Positions 46,396 to 55,902 of a DNA stretch of 64,000 nt are shown one piece after another; position 1 is the first letter of the stretch; each line of letters starts with the position of its first letter. The DNA is taken from positions 1-64,000 of the IMG/VR virus record IMGVR_UViG_3300030060_003348. The stretch is one strand, 5' to 3'. Position numbers and translations under genes: made by a program. The stretch is from a virus. Below the pieces are notes generated by a model. That model saw only the letters and a program-made list of their open reading frames with translations. It made no database searches and was not told where the DNA came from.

Positions 46396-49213
46396 GAAGA
46401 ATATATTTTAATTCGTTAATTTGTTTTTGTTGATCTTTAATAGCCTCGATTAAATAACCAACTAAGTTACCATAAGCAACTCCTTTGTAATTACCATCAT
46501 CTATAACTAACTCTGGGGCAACTTTTTCCATTTCTTGAGCTATAACACCAGAACTAGCTTTTCCTGTGTCTACACGATCGAAACTAACTCCTCGCATCTC
46601 TAACACTTTCTTACCATCTAATGTTTTAACATTTTCTTTTAATTTTTTATCAGAATATGCTATTACGTCTGCAGAACCAGTTATTGTACTACCTACATAT
46701 AGTTTTTTAGCGATACTTGCTCCACCAACGGTTCTTAAAGCACCATTACCGCCTGTAGCACTAGAAGAATCTGTTGTGTTACTTATAGTTGTTAAAGCGC
46801 TAAATGTTTTTGCACCGCTAATAGTTTCTACTGAAGAAGCAAGGTTTAAAGTATCTAACTTAGTTTTATCTTCAGCAGTCATAACACCCCTAGTCTCTGT
46901 AGTTGCATCGTCAAGATCACTAAGATCGCTAACTCCTGAACTCCAAGGTACATTAACAACTAAAGCACCACTAGTATTACCTAGTTGAACAGCATAAGTT
47001 CTATTAGCAGTATTTGTTAAAGTAGCTGGTGAAACAGTGTTTGTTGTAGTGCTTTTTATTTTAACACCACCAATAGCGCTAGTTGAAGCTGCTGGTAAAT
47101 TATCAGTGTGTATGTTTTGTGTCTGTGATACAGACCAATCTAATGTTTGAGCTACACTGTAAGCCGCGCCAATGTTAGTTTTTATTGAAGCTTTATTAGA
47201 AGAACTAATATCAGTGCTAGCAACAATAGCAGCTATTACTTGACTATCACTTAACTGAGTATTGTTATAATTACCAGTATGTATATTGGTACCACCTTGG
47301 TCTGTAGTCCAGTCTATAATTTGATTGCCTGATGGTATTGTTGGAGTACCACTCAAAGAATTGTATGCTCCATCAAAAGCATCTGTGATTCCATATCCTG
47401 ATATTGTAGTTGGCTTACTTGTTATAGAACTAAACGTATGTGAGTGTGATGAGGCAGCTCTAGTTGCAACTTGTGTATCTACATAAGATTTAATACTTTG
47501 CTGCGTAGCCAAAGCTGTAGCACTATTACTAGACATATTATCTTGATCTAATATAGAACTAACCGTAGCACCAGTGTTACCTAGCTTTAATCCACTATCA
47601 CTTACTTCTAATCTTTCACTACCACCTGTTACTACTCTCCATTGATCATTAGTGTGAAATCCAAAGTAAGTATTAGTATCGGATTCATGCATTATATTTC
47701 CTGGTATGGTTAAATCTCTATTGTGATCTAACAGATTAGTATAATCAGTGTTTTCTGTACCAGCGTAGTTAGATGTTATAAATATATTTTGGAGTGGTAT
47801 TGTTTGATAGCTATCATTAGAAGGGTTCCAACCATAGAAATCTATTGTTATTCTAGTTGAATTTGCATCGTCACCATCACCATCGTGTAAAGCGCTATCT
47901 GACTTAAACATTAAGCCCCAATTGTCTATATTATTATCATTATTGTTTAATGCTGTTGGATCACCACCACTAATTCTCCCACCAAAATCCATTGTTGCGT
48001 GTACCTCAAATTCATCATCAGTATTTTTATGCTCAACTAACATTTGACAACCAGGCCATGTAGATCCACTCCAGCCGGTTTGTATACCTATATTTGCTCT
48101 AGTAGGCCAACCACTAGATTGGTTTGTTGTAAATCTAAATTTATAATAAGTTGATGGTACGTTCCAATATGTGTCTTGCCTACCATCAAGTAGTTTTCTT
48201 ATATTAGCCTCTTGCTCAGCCGTTGCCCATTCACTACCGTTCCAATATTCAAAATTCTCAACAGCTTGGTATCTAATAATATCAGCTCTTTGATTTTTAA
48301 GAAATAAACTTAAGTTCCTATCACCACCATAATCGTCAAAGTAATATTTATCTTCTATTGTTTCGTGGTACAAACCAAAAGTGCTACCTTCTACTGTTAA
48401 ATCACCAGTAATACTAGCATCATCTCCAACTACTAAGTCATCAGTAGTGTACAAATGTTCTGCTTGTATTGTTGCACTAGCAGTTATATTATCTACTCCA
48501 GTTAAATTACCGCTTATATCAGCGTTACCATTAATGTCTAAAGATGTAGCCTCTACTTCACCGGCAAAAGTTGCTTTTGAACTATTTAATACAAACCAGT
48601 TTTCACTAAGCGGAGCGGTTGCTGAGTTATTATCTATTGATCCAGTTTCAACATCAGATCTACCAAGAGCAATGACATCATCTCCAATAAAAGCTATACC
48701 GTGATCAGTAGTGCTATTACCAGGAGCTTTTAAATATACATAGTCCCCAGTATTAGCACCCCAACTTGTATATAAAACGTCATGAGTTGTTGCATTACTC
48801 CAACTATCGCTTTTCTTTCTAAGTATAGCACCACCAGCATACGACACTATTTCATCATGTATGTCTAAATATCCTGATATATCTGCGTTACCGTTTATAT
48901 CAAGTGAGGTACCAGTTAATGTTGTACCGGTAATTGTGCCACCACCAGTAATGTTATTACTACCCATTGCAATATTTCCTGACATAGTGCCACCAGTTGT
49001 AGCTAAAGCACCTATATCTGAAGGGTCTGTTGGAATAGTTGTGCTAGTAAACGCGTTGCTTTGTAACTGTCTTTTACTAAGAACACCTGTACTGTTGTTT
49101 ATCATAACAGCATAGGTTTCAAACCCGCCAGAAAGCCCTGAAAAAGTAACAGCAGAGGCGCATGATAAATCAGCGCCACTACCTGTTATTGTTACGTCGT
49201 TTAAAAACTTCAT
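46379..49213 (-). CDS. Tail fibre with peptidase S74 chaperone domain
   Basis: A 944-residue fibre. Beta-helical repeats with GNADISG motifs fill the N-terminal half. One copy of a VPW element (NRTYAVQLGNTSGALVVNVP, then W) lies further on. The C-terminal about 95 residues form an intramolecular S74 chaperone with YSDKKLKENVKTL (Ser/Lys dyad) and GVIAQEMEKVAPELV. This domain trimerises the fibre and then cuts itself off. The start MKFLNDVTITGSG resembles that of the neighbouring fibre at 49238-51196. Confidence 0.88.
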   Translation of the reverse strand: MKFLNDVTITGSGADLSCASAVTFSGLSGGFETYAVMINNSTGVLSKRQLQSNAFTSTTIPTDPSDIGALATTGGTMSGNIAMGSNNITGGGTITGTTLTGTSLDINGNADISGYLDIHDEIVSYAGGAILRKKSDSWSNATTHDVLYTSWGANTGDYVYLKAPGNSTTDHGIAFIGDDVIALGRSDVETGSIDNNSATAPLSENWFVLNSSKATFAGEVEATSLDINGNADISGNLTGVDNITASATIQAEHLYTTDDLVVGDDASITGDLTVEGSTFGLYHETIEDKYYFDDYGGDRNLSLFLKNQRADIIRYQAVENFEYWNGSEWATAEQEANIRKLLDGRQDTYWNVPSTYYKFRFTTNQSSGWPTRANIGIQTGWSGSTWPGCQMLVEHKNTDDEFEVHATMDFGGRISGGDPTALNNNDNNIDNWGLMFKSDSALHDGDGDDANSTRITIDFYGWNPSNDSYQTIPLQNIFITSNYAGTENTDYTNLLDHNRDLTIPGNIMHESDTNTYFGFHTNDQWRVVTGGSERLEVSDSGLKLGNTGATVSSILDQDNMSSNSATALATQQSIKSYVDTQVATRAASSHSHTFSSITSKPTTISGYGITDAFDGAYNSLSGTPTIPSGNQIIDWTTDQGGTNIHTGNYNNTQLSDSQVIAAIVASTDISSSNKASIKTNIGAAYSVAQTLDWSVSQTQNIHTDNLPAASTSAIGGVKIKSTTTNTVSPATLTNTANRTYAVQLGNTSGALVVNVPWSSGVSDLSDLDDATTETRGVMTAEDKTKLDTLNLASSVETISGAKTFSALTTISNTTDSSSATGGNGALRTVGGASIAKKLYVGSTITGSADVIAYSDKKLKENVKTLDGKKVLEMRGVSFDRVDTGKASSGVIAQEMEKVAPELVIDDGNYKGVAYGNLVGYLIEAIKDQQKQINELKYILHGRPE

Positions 49214-49237
49214 TTATTAAATTTTATTTATTATTGT

Positions 49238-51196
49238 TTATGAATATGTTGGAGTTACAGCGGAAGCGCTTTTCGCAGCCATTATTACAACTCTAACATT
49301 AGCAGTTAAGTTTGCTGAAAATTGAACCGTAACCACTGAAGTAGAAGTTGCCGTAACATCAGCATAAATCTCAGTGTAGTTTGTGTTTTCACCAGTTCCA
49401 ATTTCATAAAGTCTAACCACAACGTCTTTTGTGCCTAAATTATGTGTTATAGTTGCAAGTTTATTCGTAGAGGCGTTTAATCCACCAGCACCAGCAGCAG
49501 TTATAGTTGCAACCTTTGAAAATTGAGCCATAACATTTGCACCAGATATTACCACTGCTTGACCTGAAGCACTTGTTGATATACCGTTTGAACCAGTTAC
49601 ATCAAGAGCTGTAGTATAACTATTTGCTGTAGCCGTACCACTATCACTTGTAACAGATGAAAATAGATTTTGTATTATGTTATAACTGTTTGAACCATCG
49701 TTAGCAACCCATTTATCTGTTTGTTCAACCCAATGAAGACTAGAGTTGGTTGGATTACCTCTTTCTACTTCAATACCAGAAGTCAAAGTTGAAGAAGGTG
49801 TACCAGTTTGATTCTTGTTTAATGTTATAAGATTATCTTCAATTACAAGTTGTGTTGTATCTATCGTTGTAGTCGTACCATTAACAGTTAGATCACCTGT
49901 GATTGTGCAGTCATTAGTAACAGTTAAATCATTACCAATTGTAACATCGTCTGGTAAACCAATAGTAATATCACCACCGTTACCAGTTGCTGGAGTTGTG
50001 ATTTCTATTTCATTAGTAGTACCTGAGAATTTAGCAGTTGTTGTAGAACCACCTGCCGTCCCTAATAAAGACAATGTAGATTCGTTAGAAGATACAGCTC
50101 CAACGCTTAAAGCATATCTAGCATCAGTGTTAGTGGTGGTTGTCCAAGGTACGTGAACACAAAGTTTGCCATTAGCATCGCCAATTATACCATACGTTCT
50201 ATCACTAGCAAAACCATCTAAACCGCCATAAACTGTATTATCAATTGTACCAACAGTGTTGAAAGCGTGCTTACCAAGACCAAATGTTGAGTCGTCCATT
50301 TCACTGTAAGTAGTGTTTGTAGCTCCTATAGTTACAACACCAGCGTTTTCTGCTAAACTTACGTTAGAACCTTCTGATAGTAACAATGTTTCAGAAGCAA
50401 GTAAAGTGTTATTTGCAACACCATTACCAGTCGTATCCACAGCTACGGTTCTTACAGCGGAATCAGTCCAAGGAACGCGAACAACTAATTTGTTGTTAGA
50501 ATCTGTTTGTACACCATACCATTTTGTACCTGTGTCACCAGTTTCTTCAGCAGCATTTGCAGAGTTATTTGCAGCAAAAGTATTAGCATTTACTGTAACC
50601 GTGTCTGTACCACCAACTACTGTACTTGTACCAGTACCACCAGCAATATCCATTGTATCAGTATCTGCTATAATTTGGTTTGTGCCACTATCAGCTGTTA
50701 ACGTAAATGTTGTAGCTTTGTGATCTTGCCAAGGAACATGTACTTGTAGTTTATCTGTAGTTGGGTGACGTTCAACAGCATATATTTTAGTTCCAGCATC
50801 GCCAGCTCTTGCAGCTGTTGTTGTTGAACTCATAACACCATAAGTCTGTACGTCAAAAGTTACAACTGGAGCTGCGGCAGTACCAGATGTTGTTGTTACT
50901 AAAGCAGCACCACCTGTTAAGTCTAAAGTATCACCAGTGTCAACCTGGATGTTAGAACCAGAGTCCGATTGAATAGTCCAGTTTGAAATACTAGCCGTGC
51001 CATAAGCAAAGTCTCTCCATATACCAGAACCACTGTTACCAGTTTGATCCCACCATTTAGGTATTCCAGCTGCCGTGTCAAGGATTATATTACCTGAAGT
51101 GTTTATACTTGGCGTGTAAGAGGCGGCAGCAACCCTATACATCTTAAGTCGTCTTGCTTCATTTTCTACAAGATCTAAGTGATTTAAAAATTTCAT
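49238..51196 (-). CDS. Tail fibre protein with VPW repeats
   Basis: A 652-residue, Thr/Gly/Asn-rich beta protein. It has at least three repeats of about 85 residues that end in L-x-V-x-VPW (for example KIYAVERHPTTDKLQVHVPW). It then has NGTTTTIDTTQLVIEDNLIT, common in phage fibres. The end THNLGTKDVVVRLYEIGTGE resembles receptor-proximal tips. It shares its MKFLN start with the next fibre, so both may dock on the same baseplate or neck partner. Confidence 0.78.
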   Translation of the reverse strand: MKFLNHLDLVENEARRLKMYRVAAASYTPSINTSGNIILDTAAGIPKWWDQTGNSGSGIWRDFAYGTASISNWTIQSDSGSNIQVDTGDTLDLTGGAALVTTTSGTAAAPVVTFDVQTYGVMSSTTTAARAGDAGTKIYAVERHPTTDKLQVHVPWQDHKATTFTLTADSGTNQIIADTDTMDIAGGTGTSTVVGGTDTVTVNANTFAANNSANAAEETGDTGTKWYGVQTDSNNKLVVRVPWTDSAVRTVAVDTTGNGVANNTLLASETLLLSEGSNVSLAENAGVVTIGATNTTYSEMDDSTFGLGKHAFNTVGTIDNTVYGGLDGFASDRTYGIIGDANGKLCVHVPWTTTTNTDARYALSVGAVSSNESTLSLLGTAGGSTTTAKFSGTTNEIEITTPATGNGGDITIGLPDDVTIGNDLTVTNDCTITGDLTVNGTTTTIDTTQLVIEDNLITLNKNQTGTPSSTLTSGIEVERGNPTNSSLHWVEQTDKWVANDGSNSYNIIQNLFSSVTSDSGTATANSYTTALDVTGSNGISTSASGQAVVISGANVMAQFSKVATITAAGAGGLNASTNKLATITHNLGTKDVVVRLYEIGTGENTNYTEIYADVTATSTSVVTVQFSANLTANVRVVIMAAKSASAVTPTYS

Positions 51197-51221
51197 GTTT
51201 TATGTTGTTTGTTATTTATTA

Positions 51222-51986
51222 TTAGTTACAAAATGCCTTGCCACTTCCGTCAGCCGACAAATATATTTTTAGTTGGTTGGTACTTATATGTTCTACATCT
51301 GGTATAAATATGGTATTACCAACTACACATTGTACAGCTGGGTATTTCCCTAAATTATGAGTAACGGTCCAAGTAGAGGTTGCGTTTGTTTGGGTATGTG
51401 TATAATGTTTATCACCTTGATCTGGTCCAACCCATATTTCTAGTACATATACAGCTGGAACAGCAGGGTTAGCTCCGCTTGGATTAGAATGCCAATTACT
51501 ATTACTAGATACATGTGTCACGGCTAAATCGTAAAAATCACTATGAGTACCGTTAACTGTCATGCTATTAACATCAAAAATTCCATAATAGTTAGGATTA
51601 CTAACATCATGGAACTTTACTCTTTGTCCTACGTACTCAGCCAATATGTCTTGTGCTGTCATATTTACAGCGTTTGCTATAGCTGTAGCGTAAGGAAACT
51701 TACTAACTTTTAAAACGCTTAAACCACTAAAAGGTGTAGATACGTTGTTATTATTTCCTATTATAGATCCAGCTTGAGGTGTTGAGTTGCCATTATAATC
51801 TAAGTTGTGATATTGCCAACCTAATGCGCTTGGATCACACTCTGTAATATAATTAATAATAGTTGTATTTCCACCGGTACCACCAGGGCCCATGTGAAAG
51901 TTTCTCGTCACACCGTCTTGATCAGTACCGTGTAATTTATCTAATGGATCGAGGGTGTCGATCGCGTATGTACTGATTCTAGCCAT
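51222..51986 (-). CDS. Tail fibre or spike protein
   Basis: A 254-residue protein with MARISTYAIDTLDPLDKLHG followed by TDQDGVTRNF, the standard N-terminus of fibre proteins in marine podoviruses. A Gly-rich hinge follows. The C-terminus has WTVTHNLGKYPAVQCVV, a strand motif also present in the 49238-51196 fibre. It probably forms a short fibre. Confidence 0.72.
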   Translation of the reverse strand: MARISTYAIDTLDPLDKLHGTDQDGVTRNFHMGPGGTGGNTTIINYITECDPSALGWQYHNLDYNGNSTPQAGSIIGNNNNVSTPFSGLSVLKVSKFPYATAIANAVNMTAQDILAEYVGQRVKFHDVSNPNYYGIFDVNSMTVNGTHSDFYDLAVTHVSSNSNWHSNPSGANPAVPAVYVLEIWVGPDQGDKHYTHTQTNATSTWTVTHNLGKYPAVQCVVGNTIFIPDVEHISTNQLKIYLSADGSGKAFCN

Positions 51987-51990
51987 AAAT

Positions 51991-52377
51991 TTACTTTTTT
52001 ACTTTCTCTAAACTTCTTCCACCAAAATACGCACCAATTACAGTTATTAAAACTAACTGCAATAAATCAGTCCATTTATTTTCTACTTTAAAATTAATAG
52101 CACCAGCGTCAATAAATATTAATAAAACTGTTGCTACTACTAAAAATACCAAAACTAATGGACGTATATTTTTACTCAGCCATGAATCTGACTGCATGTC
52201 CATTTTCCATCGCTCAGTTACTTGCTTTTGCATCTCAGCTTCGTAACCCATTATCATGTCTTTTATTTTTTGTTCAGCTGCTAACTTTTCTTCAGCAGAA
52301 GTATGGAGGTTATCTATAACACCTCCAACTCCTTTTATAAGTTCAGTTGCACCTCCTGAAAATATTTTACTTAGCAT
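51991..52377 (-). CDS. Holin, 3TM family-like
   Basis: A 128-residue protein with an N-terminal amphipathic part, KMDMQSDSWLSKNIRPLVLV, a first membrane span, a second span (WTDLLQLVLITVIGAYFGGR), and the ending SLEKVKK. This is the layout of the Holin_3TMs family, in which SWLSKxxRPL and GGRSxEK are landmarks. It would form the lesion that releases the endolysin, encoded at 7960-8418. It overlaps neither neighbour. Confidence 0.85.
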   Translation of the reverse strand: MLSKIFSGGATELIKGVGGVIDNLHTSAEEKLAAEQKIKDMIMGYEAEMQKQVTERWKMDMQSDSWLSKNIRPLVLVFLVVATVLLIFIDAGAINFKVENKWTDLLQLVLITVIGAYFGGRSLEKVKK

Positions 52378-52378
52378 A

Positions 52379-52768
52379 TTATTTTTTCTTTTTCTTGTTC
52401 TTAGATGGTCTTATTTTCTTTTTATCAAAGTCGTAACCAGTGCCTAAATCTCCTTCTTCAAAATCAGTTTCATCTAGATGATCACCTTTTTTATATTCCT
52501 TACCACTCCAGTGTTGAGCACCACGAGGTAAATAAGTAGTGTCCATAACTGAGTTATTAATAAAGCTTCCGTCTTCACGGCCAGTAACAAACAACCCTTT
52601 GTCATTCTCTTGAACTTTAGACACGTCTTCTATTATATAATCTTTAGCGTTTACATTTTGAGATCTTCCTTCTGAATCTTTAGGGTTAAAATTTCTTTCT
52701 CTTTTCTTTTTTTGTAACAATGGAGTTCCTTCTCCAAAGTTTTTGATACCTTTCATTTTATATGCCAT
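52379..52768 (-). CDS. Tag-bearing small protein (MAYKMKG)
   Basis: A 129-residue lysine-rich protein beginning MAYKMKGIKNFGEGTPLLQK. Two parts of this start, [AG][FY]K[ML]KG and [ST]PLxQK, recur in several neighbouring genes. The middle is polar and the end is a run of Lys. No fold is recognised. It may be packaged in or attached to the virion through the shared start. Confidence 0.6.
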   Translation of the reverse strand: MAYKMKGIKNFGEGTPLLQKKKRERNFNPKDSEGRSQNVNAKDYIIEDVSKVQENDKGLFVTGREDGSFINNSVMDTTYLPRGAQHWSGKEYKKGDHLDETDFEEGDLGTGYDFDKKKIRPSKNKKKKK

Positions 52769-52777
52769 AATATTTTT

Positions 52778-53125
52778 TTATGCGTTATATGCTCTTTTTT
52801 CCCATGGAAACTCCTTGCTACCTTCTTCTATCCATTTTCCATTATACTTTATTTTACCATCTTTTCTTTTGTAAGTATTACCATTATACCTAATGTAATC
52901 ATCACCATAAGCAAGTTTACCACTTTTCATATCATCAATATGCTTTTTTTCGTGATTAACCACTTCTTTTTCTAATGGACTACCTGGTTTTATTTTATTG
53001 CTAATATTAATGCTACCATCGTTATTAGCTTCACCCATAACACCAGGATCTAGTTTCTTTCTAAATATAGGAGCTGATTTAGAATTTTTAATACCTCTAC
53101 TTTCTGAACCTAATTTAAAACCCAT
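52778..53125 (-). CDS. Small metallopeptidase-like protein with HExxH
   Basis: A 115-residue protein with VVNHEKKHIDDMKSGKLAYG, in which H-E-x-x-H is the zinc-binding motif of metallopeptidases. It starts MGFKLGSESRGIKNSKSAPI, a relaxed version of the shared tag, and ends with KEFPWEKRAY. The conserved block EANNDGSINISNKIKPGSPL precedes the motif. A processing role in the virion is possible. Third metal ligand not identified. Confidence 0.65.
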   Translation of the reverse strand: MGFKLGSESRGIKNSKSAPIFRKKLDPGVMGEANNDGSINISNKIKPGSPLEKEVVNHEKKHIDDMKSGKLAYGDDYIRYNGNTYKRKDGKIKYNGKWIEEGSKEFPWEKRAYNA

Positions 53126-53613
53126 TACTTTTTCTTTACATATTTTTTAGCTTCTCTGTAAGCTTTTCTTTCTTGCTTATCTTTTTCATAATCTGCATCA
53201 GAAGCGTCAAAAGTAGTTCCGCTAGGTCCTTTTTTAGTTTCTAAGGCTAGCTTTTCTTTTTTAGCAATCATTTCTTTACTTTCAGCTGGTCCTATTTTTT
53301 CACTAGTTCCTTTTTTCTTTTTCTTTCCACCTGGAATCCCTAAACTAATAGCGTCTCCTTTTTTTCTAGGTTTTTTATTCCCCATGCCCCACTCAAAAGC
53401 TTCATCTTCACCAGTATATTTAGAATAAGCACCTGGACCTCTATATGTTCCCATTGGTACTGGCTCGTAATCTTTACTAGCAGCTGTTTCATAAAAAGCC
53501 TTTTCTTCAGGTGTTCTCATATATTGTGGCATCAATTGTTTAACAGGTGAGCCATCAGCGTGACACTTTACTGTTTTTCCGTAAAAAGATGATCCTTTCA
53601 TTTTATATCCCAT
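53125..53613 (-). CDS. Tag-bearing lysine-rich protein (MGYKMKG)
   Basis: A 162-residue protein that begins MGYKMKGSSFYGKTVKCHAD and then GSPVKQL. The rest is Lys/Glu/Gly-rich and looks disordered, with a basic tail. It overlaps the next gene by one base. Part of the shared-tag family. Function unknown. Confidence 0.6.
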   Translation of the reverse strand: MGYKMKGSSFYGKTVKCHADGSPVKQLMPQYMRTPEEKAFYETAASKDYEPVPMGTYRGPGAYSKYTGEDEAFEWGMGNKKPRKKGDAISLGIPGGKKKKKGTSEKIGPAESKEMIAKKEKLALETKKGPSGTTFDASDADYEKDKQERKAYREAKKYVKKK

Positions 53614-53614
53614 A

Positions 53615-54055
53615 TTATCTGTCTTTGTCTTTTATCATATCATTTATAGCTTTATTATAAACTTTATCTGTATATGATTGGTTATTAAAAAATTTGCTTC
53701 TCTCTGATGTTGGTAAATCCTCTTCACCTAACAATATTCTATACATTCTACTTATGAGTTGAGAGCACTTAAAAGAAGTTTTAAATACTGAGTATTTTAT
53801 GGTAGTTCGGTTTCGGTGTCGCCAAACTTCTATCCAATCATTTCTTCTAAGCTTCTCCCATCTGTTCTTATCCCAACTCATTGTGTACACTCCGTTTATA
53901 AAGTCTTGTCGGGTAAATCTTCCTTTACAATCGAGGTATACTAATAATTCTAGATCAGCGTCGGTTATGTTGTAAGTTTTACAAGCCCATTTTCTTACTA
54001 ATCTATAATATTTAAAGAGATTCATTTCTCTTATATCTTGTGCTGTTATTCTCAT
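53615..54055 (-). CDS. Winged-helix-like DNA-binding protein
   Basis: A 146-residue basic protein with ITDADLELLVYLDCKGRFTR, then RWEKLRRNDWIEVWRHRNRT and TIKYSVFKTSFK, which reads like a winged helix (helix, helix, wing). The end SRMYRILLGEEDLPTSERS is distinctive. A MarR-like fold is likely. It sits four bases into the GroES gene end, so it is in the same late operon. It may regulate late transcription. Inference from predicted fold. Confidence 0.6.
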   Translation of the reverse strand: MRITAQDIREMNLFKYYRLVRKWACKTYNITDADLELLVYLDCKGRFTRQDFINGVYTMSWDKNRWEKLRRNDWIEVWRHRNRTTIKYSVFKTSFKCSQLISRMYRILLGEEDLPTSERSKFFNNQSYTDKVYNKAINDMIKDKDR

Positions 54056-54309
54056 TCTACTATAACAACATCTTGATCTTTTATAACTTGATATAGCTTA
54101 TTGCCACAATCTATACTTTCACCTCTATGCTTGTCATAATATACAATATCGTCTTGTTTTAATGCTTGTACAAAATTTCCAACTGATATTATTTTACCTT
54201 TTATAAATCTATTATCTACATCTAAATCTTCTGTATATAATAAGCCGTTAACTTTTTTATGTTTAGACTCTAATTTTTCAACTAATATGTAATGTCCTAT
54301 TGCTTTCAT
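54052..54309 (-). CDS. groES: GroES-like co-chaperonin
   Basis: An 85-residue co-chaperonin. IKGKIISVGNFVQALKQDDI and VYYDKHRGESIDCGNKLYQV match the barrel of GroES, with the final strand DVVIV. The mobile loop (about 18-33) is present but diverged. The start codon overlaps the GroEL stop (54306-54309). Order GroEL then GroES is reversed with respect to bacterial operons. Confidence 0.88.
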   Translation of the reverse strand: MKAIGHYILVEKLESKHKKVNGLLYTEDLDVDNRFIKGKIISVGNFVQALKQDDIVYYDKHRGESIDCGNKLYQVIKDQDVVIVE

Positions 54310-55868
54310 ATTTCCCTAGCGTTTGAAATTACACAATCAGCAGATATAATAGTTGAAACTACACTTACAGCATTTTTTAAAGCTGCTTTAGTTACAAGCA
54401 CCGGATCTATAATACCTCGCTCTACCATATCCACACCGTTACCTGTTACAACATCTATACCATAACCTTTTTCTAACGGTAAATCTTTATACTCTATACC
54501 TGCGTTATCTAATATAGTGTAAAAAGGTGCTTTAATAGCTTTCAACAGTATTTCTTCACCTAGTGTTTTATATTTTATTTTTTGAGCTGCATTAAGAAGA
54601 GCAACACCACCGCCTGGTACAATACCTTCTTTTAAAGCTGCTTTTGTTGCGTATATAGCGTCTTCAACTCTATCTTTCTTTTCTTTTAACTCAACTTTAG
54701 AATCAGCACCCACTTTGACGATTCCAACACGACCGGATAACATAGACAATCTTTGTTCCAGCTTCTTTTTAATGAAACCATTTTTTTCCTTGGTAATAAG
54801 CTTTGACACGAGGTCAATCCTTTCTTGCAAGTCTTCTTGTATATCATCTATAGTAGTTATTACGGTGTTTAGTTGATCTGTTACAGAAAACTCAGCTTCT
54901 CCTAAGTGTTGATCGGTAATCATATCTAAATCATCACCAAGCTCTTCATCTATTACTGTAGCACCTGTTAATATTGCTAAATCTTCAGTTGTATCTTTTT
55001 TAGTAGGACCAAAGCCTGGTAAGTCAATTATATTAACTTTTATATTACCTTTAGCTTTGTTCATCATTAAAGCCGTTTTAACTTGCTGTGAAACCGGAGC
55101 AACTATTAACAAAGATCTATTCTTTTTTATAACATGCTCTAAAACGCCTTGAATTTTTCTTATGTTGGGTATTTCACTAGAAACTATTAATACTAAAGGA
55201 TTTTCTAACTCTGCTTTGTTTTTCTCTTTATCTGTAACAAAATGGTTAGAGGTTAATCCACATTCTATTTGAACACCGTCAACTAACTCAACGTAAGTTT
55301 TGTCTGTTTCAGAAGATTCCATTAAAACAACTCCGTTTTTACCAACAGTCTCATAAGCCTCTGCTATAATCTTTCCTAGTTCTTCATCATTATTACAACT
55401 AATTGAACTAACAGATTTCAACATATCGCCTTCGATCTTGACAGCAGACTTATTTAAATGTTTATTGATATTTAACAAACAGGTGTTTATACCTTGTTTT
55501 ATTTCTCTTATGGAGGTTTCTTTATTTATAGAATTATAAACCTCGTTTAAAAGTGATTGAGCAAGGACAGTAGCTGTTGTAGTACCGTCACCTGCTTCGT
55601 TCACTGTGTTTTTAGCAGCTTCTTTTATTAGGGTTGCACCTAAGTTTTCAACCGGGTCATATAAGACTACGCTCTGCGCAACGGTTACACCATCTTTTGT
55701 AATCACCGGGTTACCCCTGGAATCTTCATATATTACGCATTTTCCAGACGCCCCAAGGGTAGATTTCACTGCTTTAGCTAGTTTATCAACACCAGCTCTA
55801 ATTTTATTATTAGCTTCATCACCAAAGTTAAGTTCTTTGACAATTTCGCTAGGCAAATTGTATTCCAT
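54306..55868 (-). CDS. groEL: GroEL-like chaperonin
   Basis: A 520-residue group I chaperonin subunit. The ATP motif GDGTTTATVLAQ, VITKDGVTVAQSV, and VEDAIYATKAALKEG with the catalytic Asp are all present, as is GIVPGGGVALL. The C-terminus ends at about ISADCVISNAREI and lacks the GGM-rich tail of bacterial GroEL. The leader contains several ATTAAA units. Phage GroEL proteins are known in a few large phages, where they may fold capsid or other virion proteins. Apical-domain hydrophobic residues appear retained. Confidence 0.95.
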   Translation of the reverse strand: MEYNLPSEIVKELNFGDEANNKIRAGVDKLAKAVKSTLGASGKCVIYEDSRGNPVITKDGVTVAQSVVLYDPVENLGATLIKEAAKNTVNEAGDGTTTATVLAQSLLNEVYNSINKETSIREIKQGINTCLLNINKHLNKSAVKIEGDMLKSVSSISCNNDEELGKIIAEAYETVGKNGVVLMESSETDKTYVELVDGVQIECGLTSNHFVTDKEKNKAELENPLVLIVSSEIPNIRKIQGVLEHVIKKNRSLLIVAPVSQQVKTALMMNKAKGNIKVNIIDLPGFGPTKKDTTEDLAILTGATVIDEELGDDLDMITDQHLGEAEFSVTDQLNTVITTIDDIQEDLQERIDLVSKLITKEKNGFIKKKLEQRLSMLSGRVGIVKVGADSKVELKEKKDRVEDAIYATKAALKEGIVPGGGVALLNAAQKIKYKTLGEEILLKAIKAPFYTILDNAGIEYKDLPLEKGYGIDVVTGNGVDMVERGIIDPVLVTKAALKNAVSVVSTIISADCVISNAREI

Positions 55869-55902
55869 ATTATATTTAATTTAATTTAATTTAACTTTGT
55901 GT

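Noticed and set aside
46566-46988. Plus-strand frames opposite the fibre genes (also 48381-48704, 49815-50156, 50313-50723)
   Set aside because: They mirror the Thr/Ser/Val-rich fibre codons and lack independent support.
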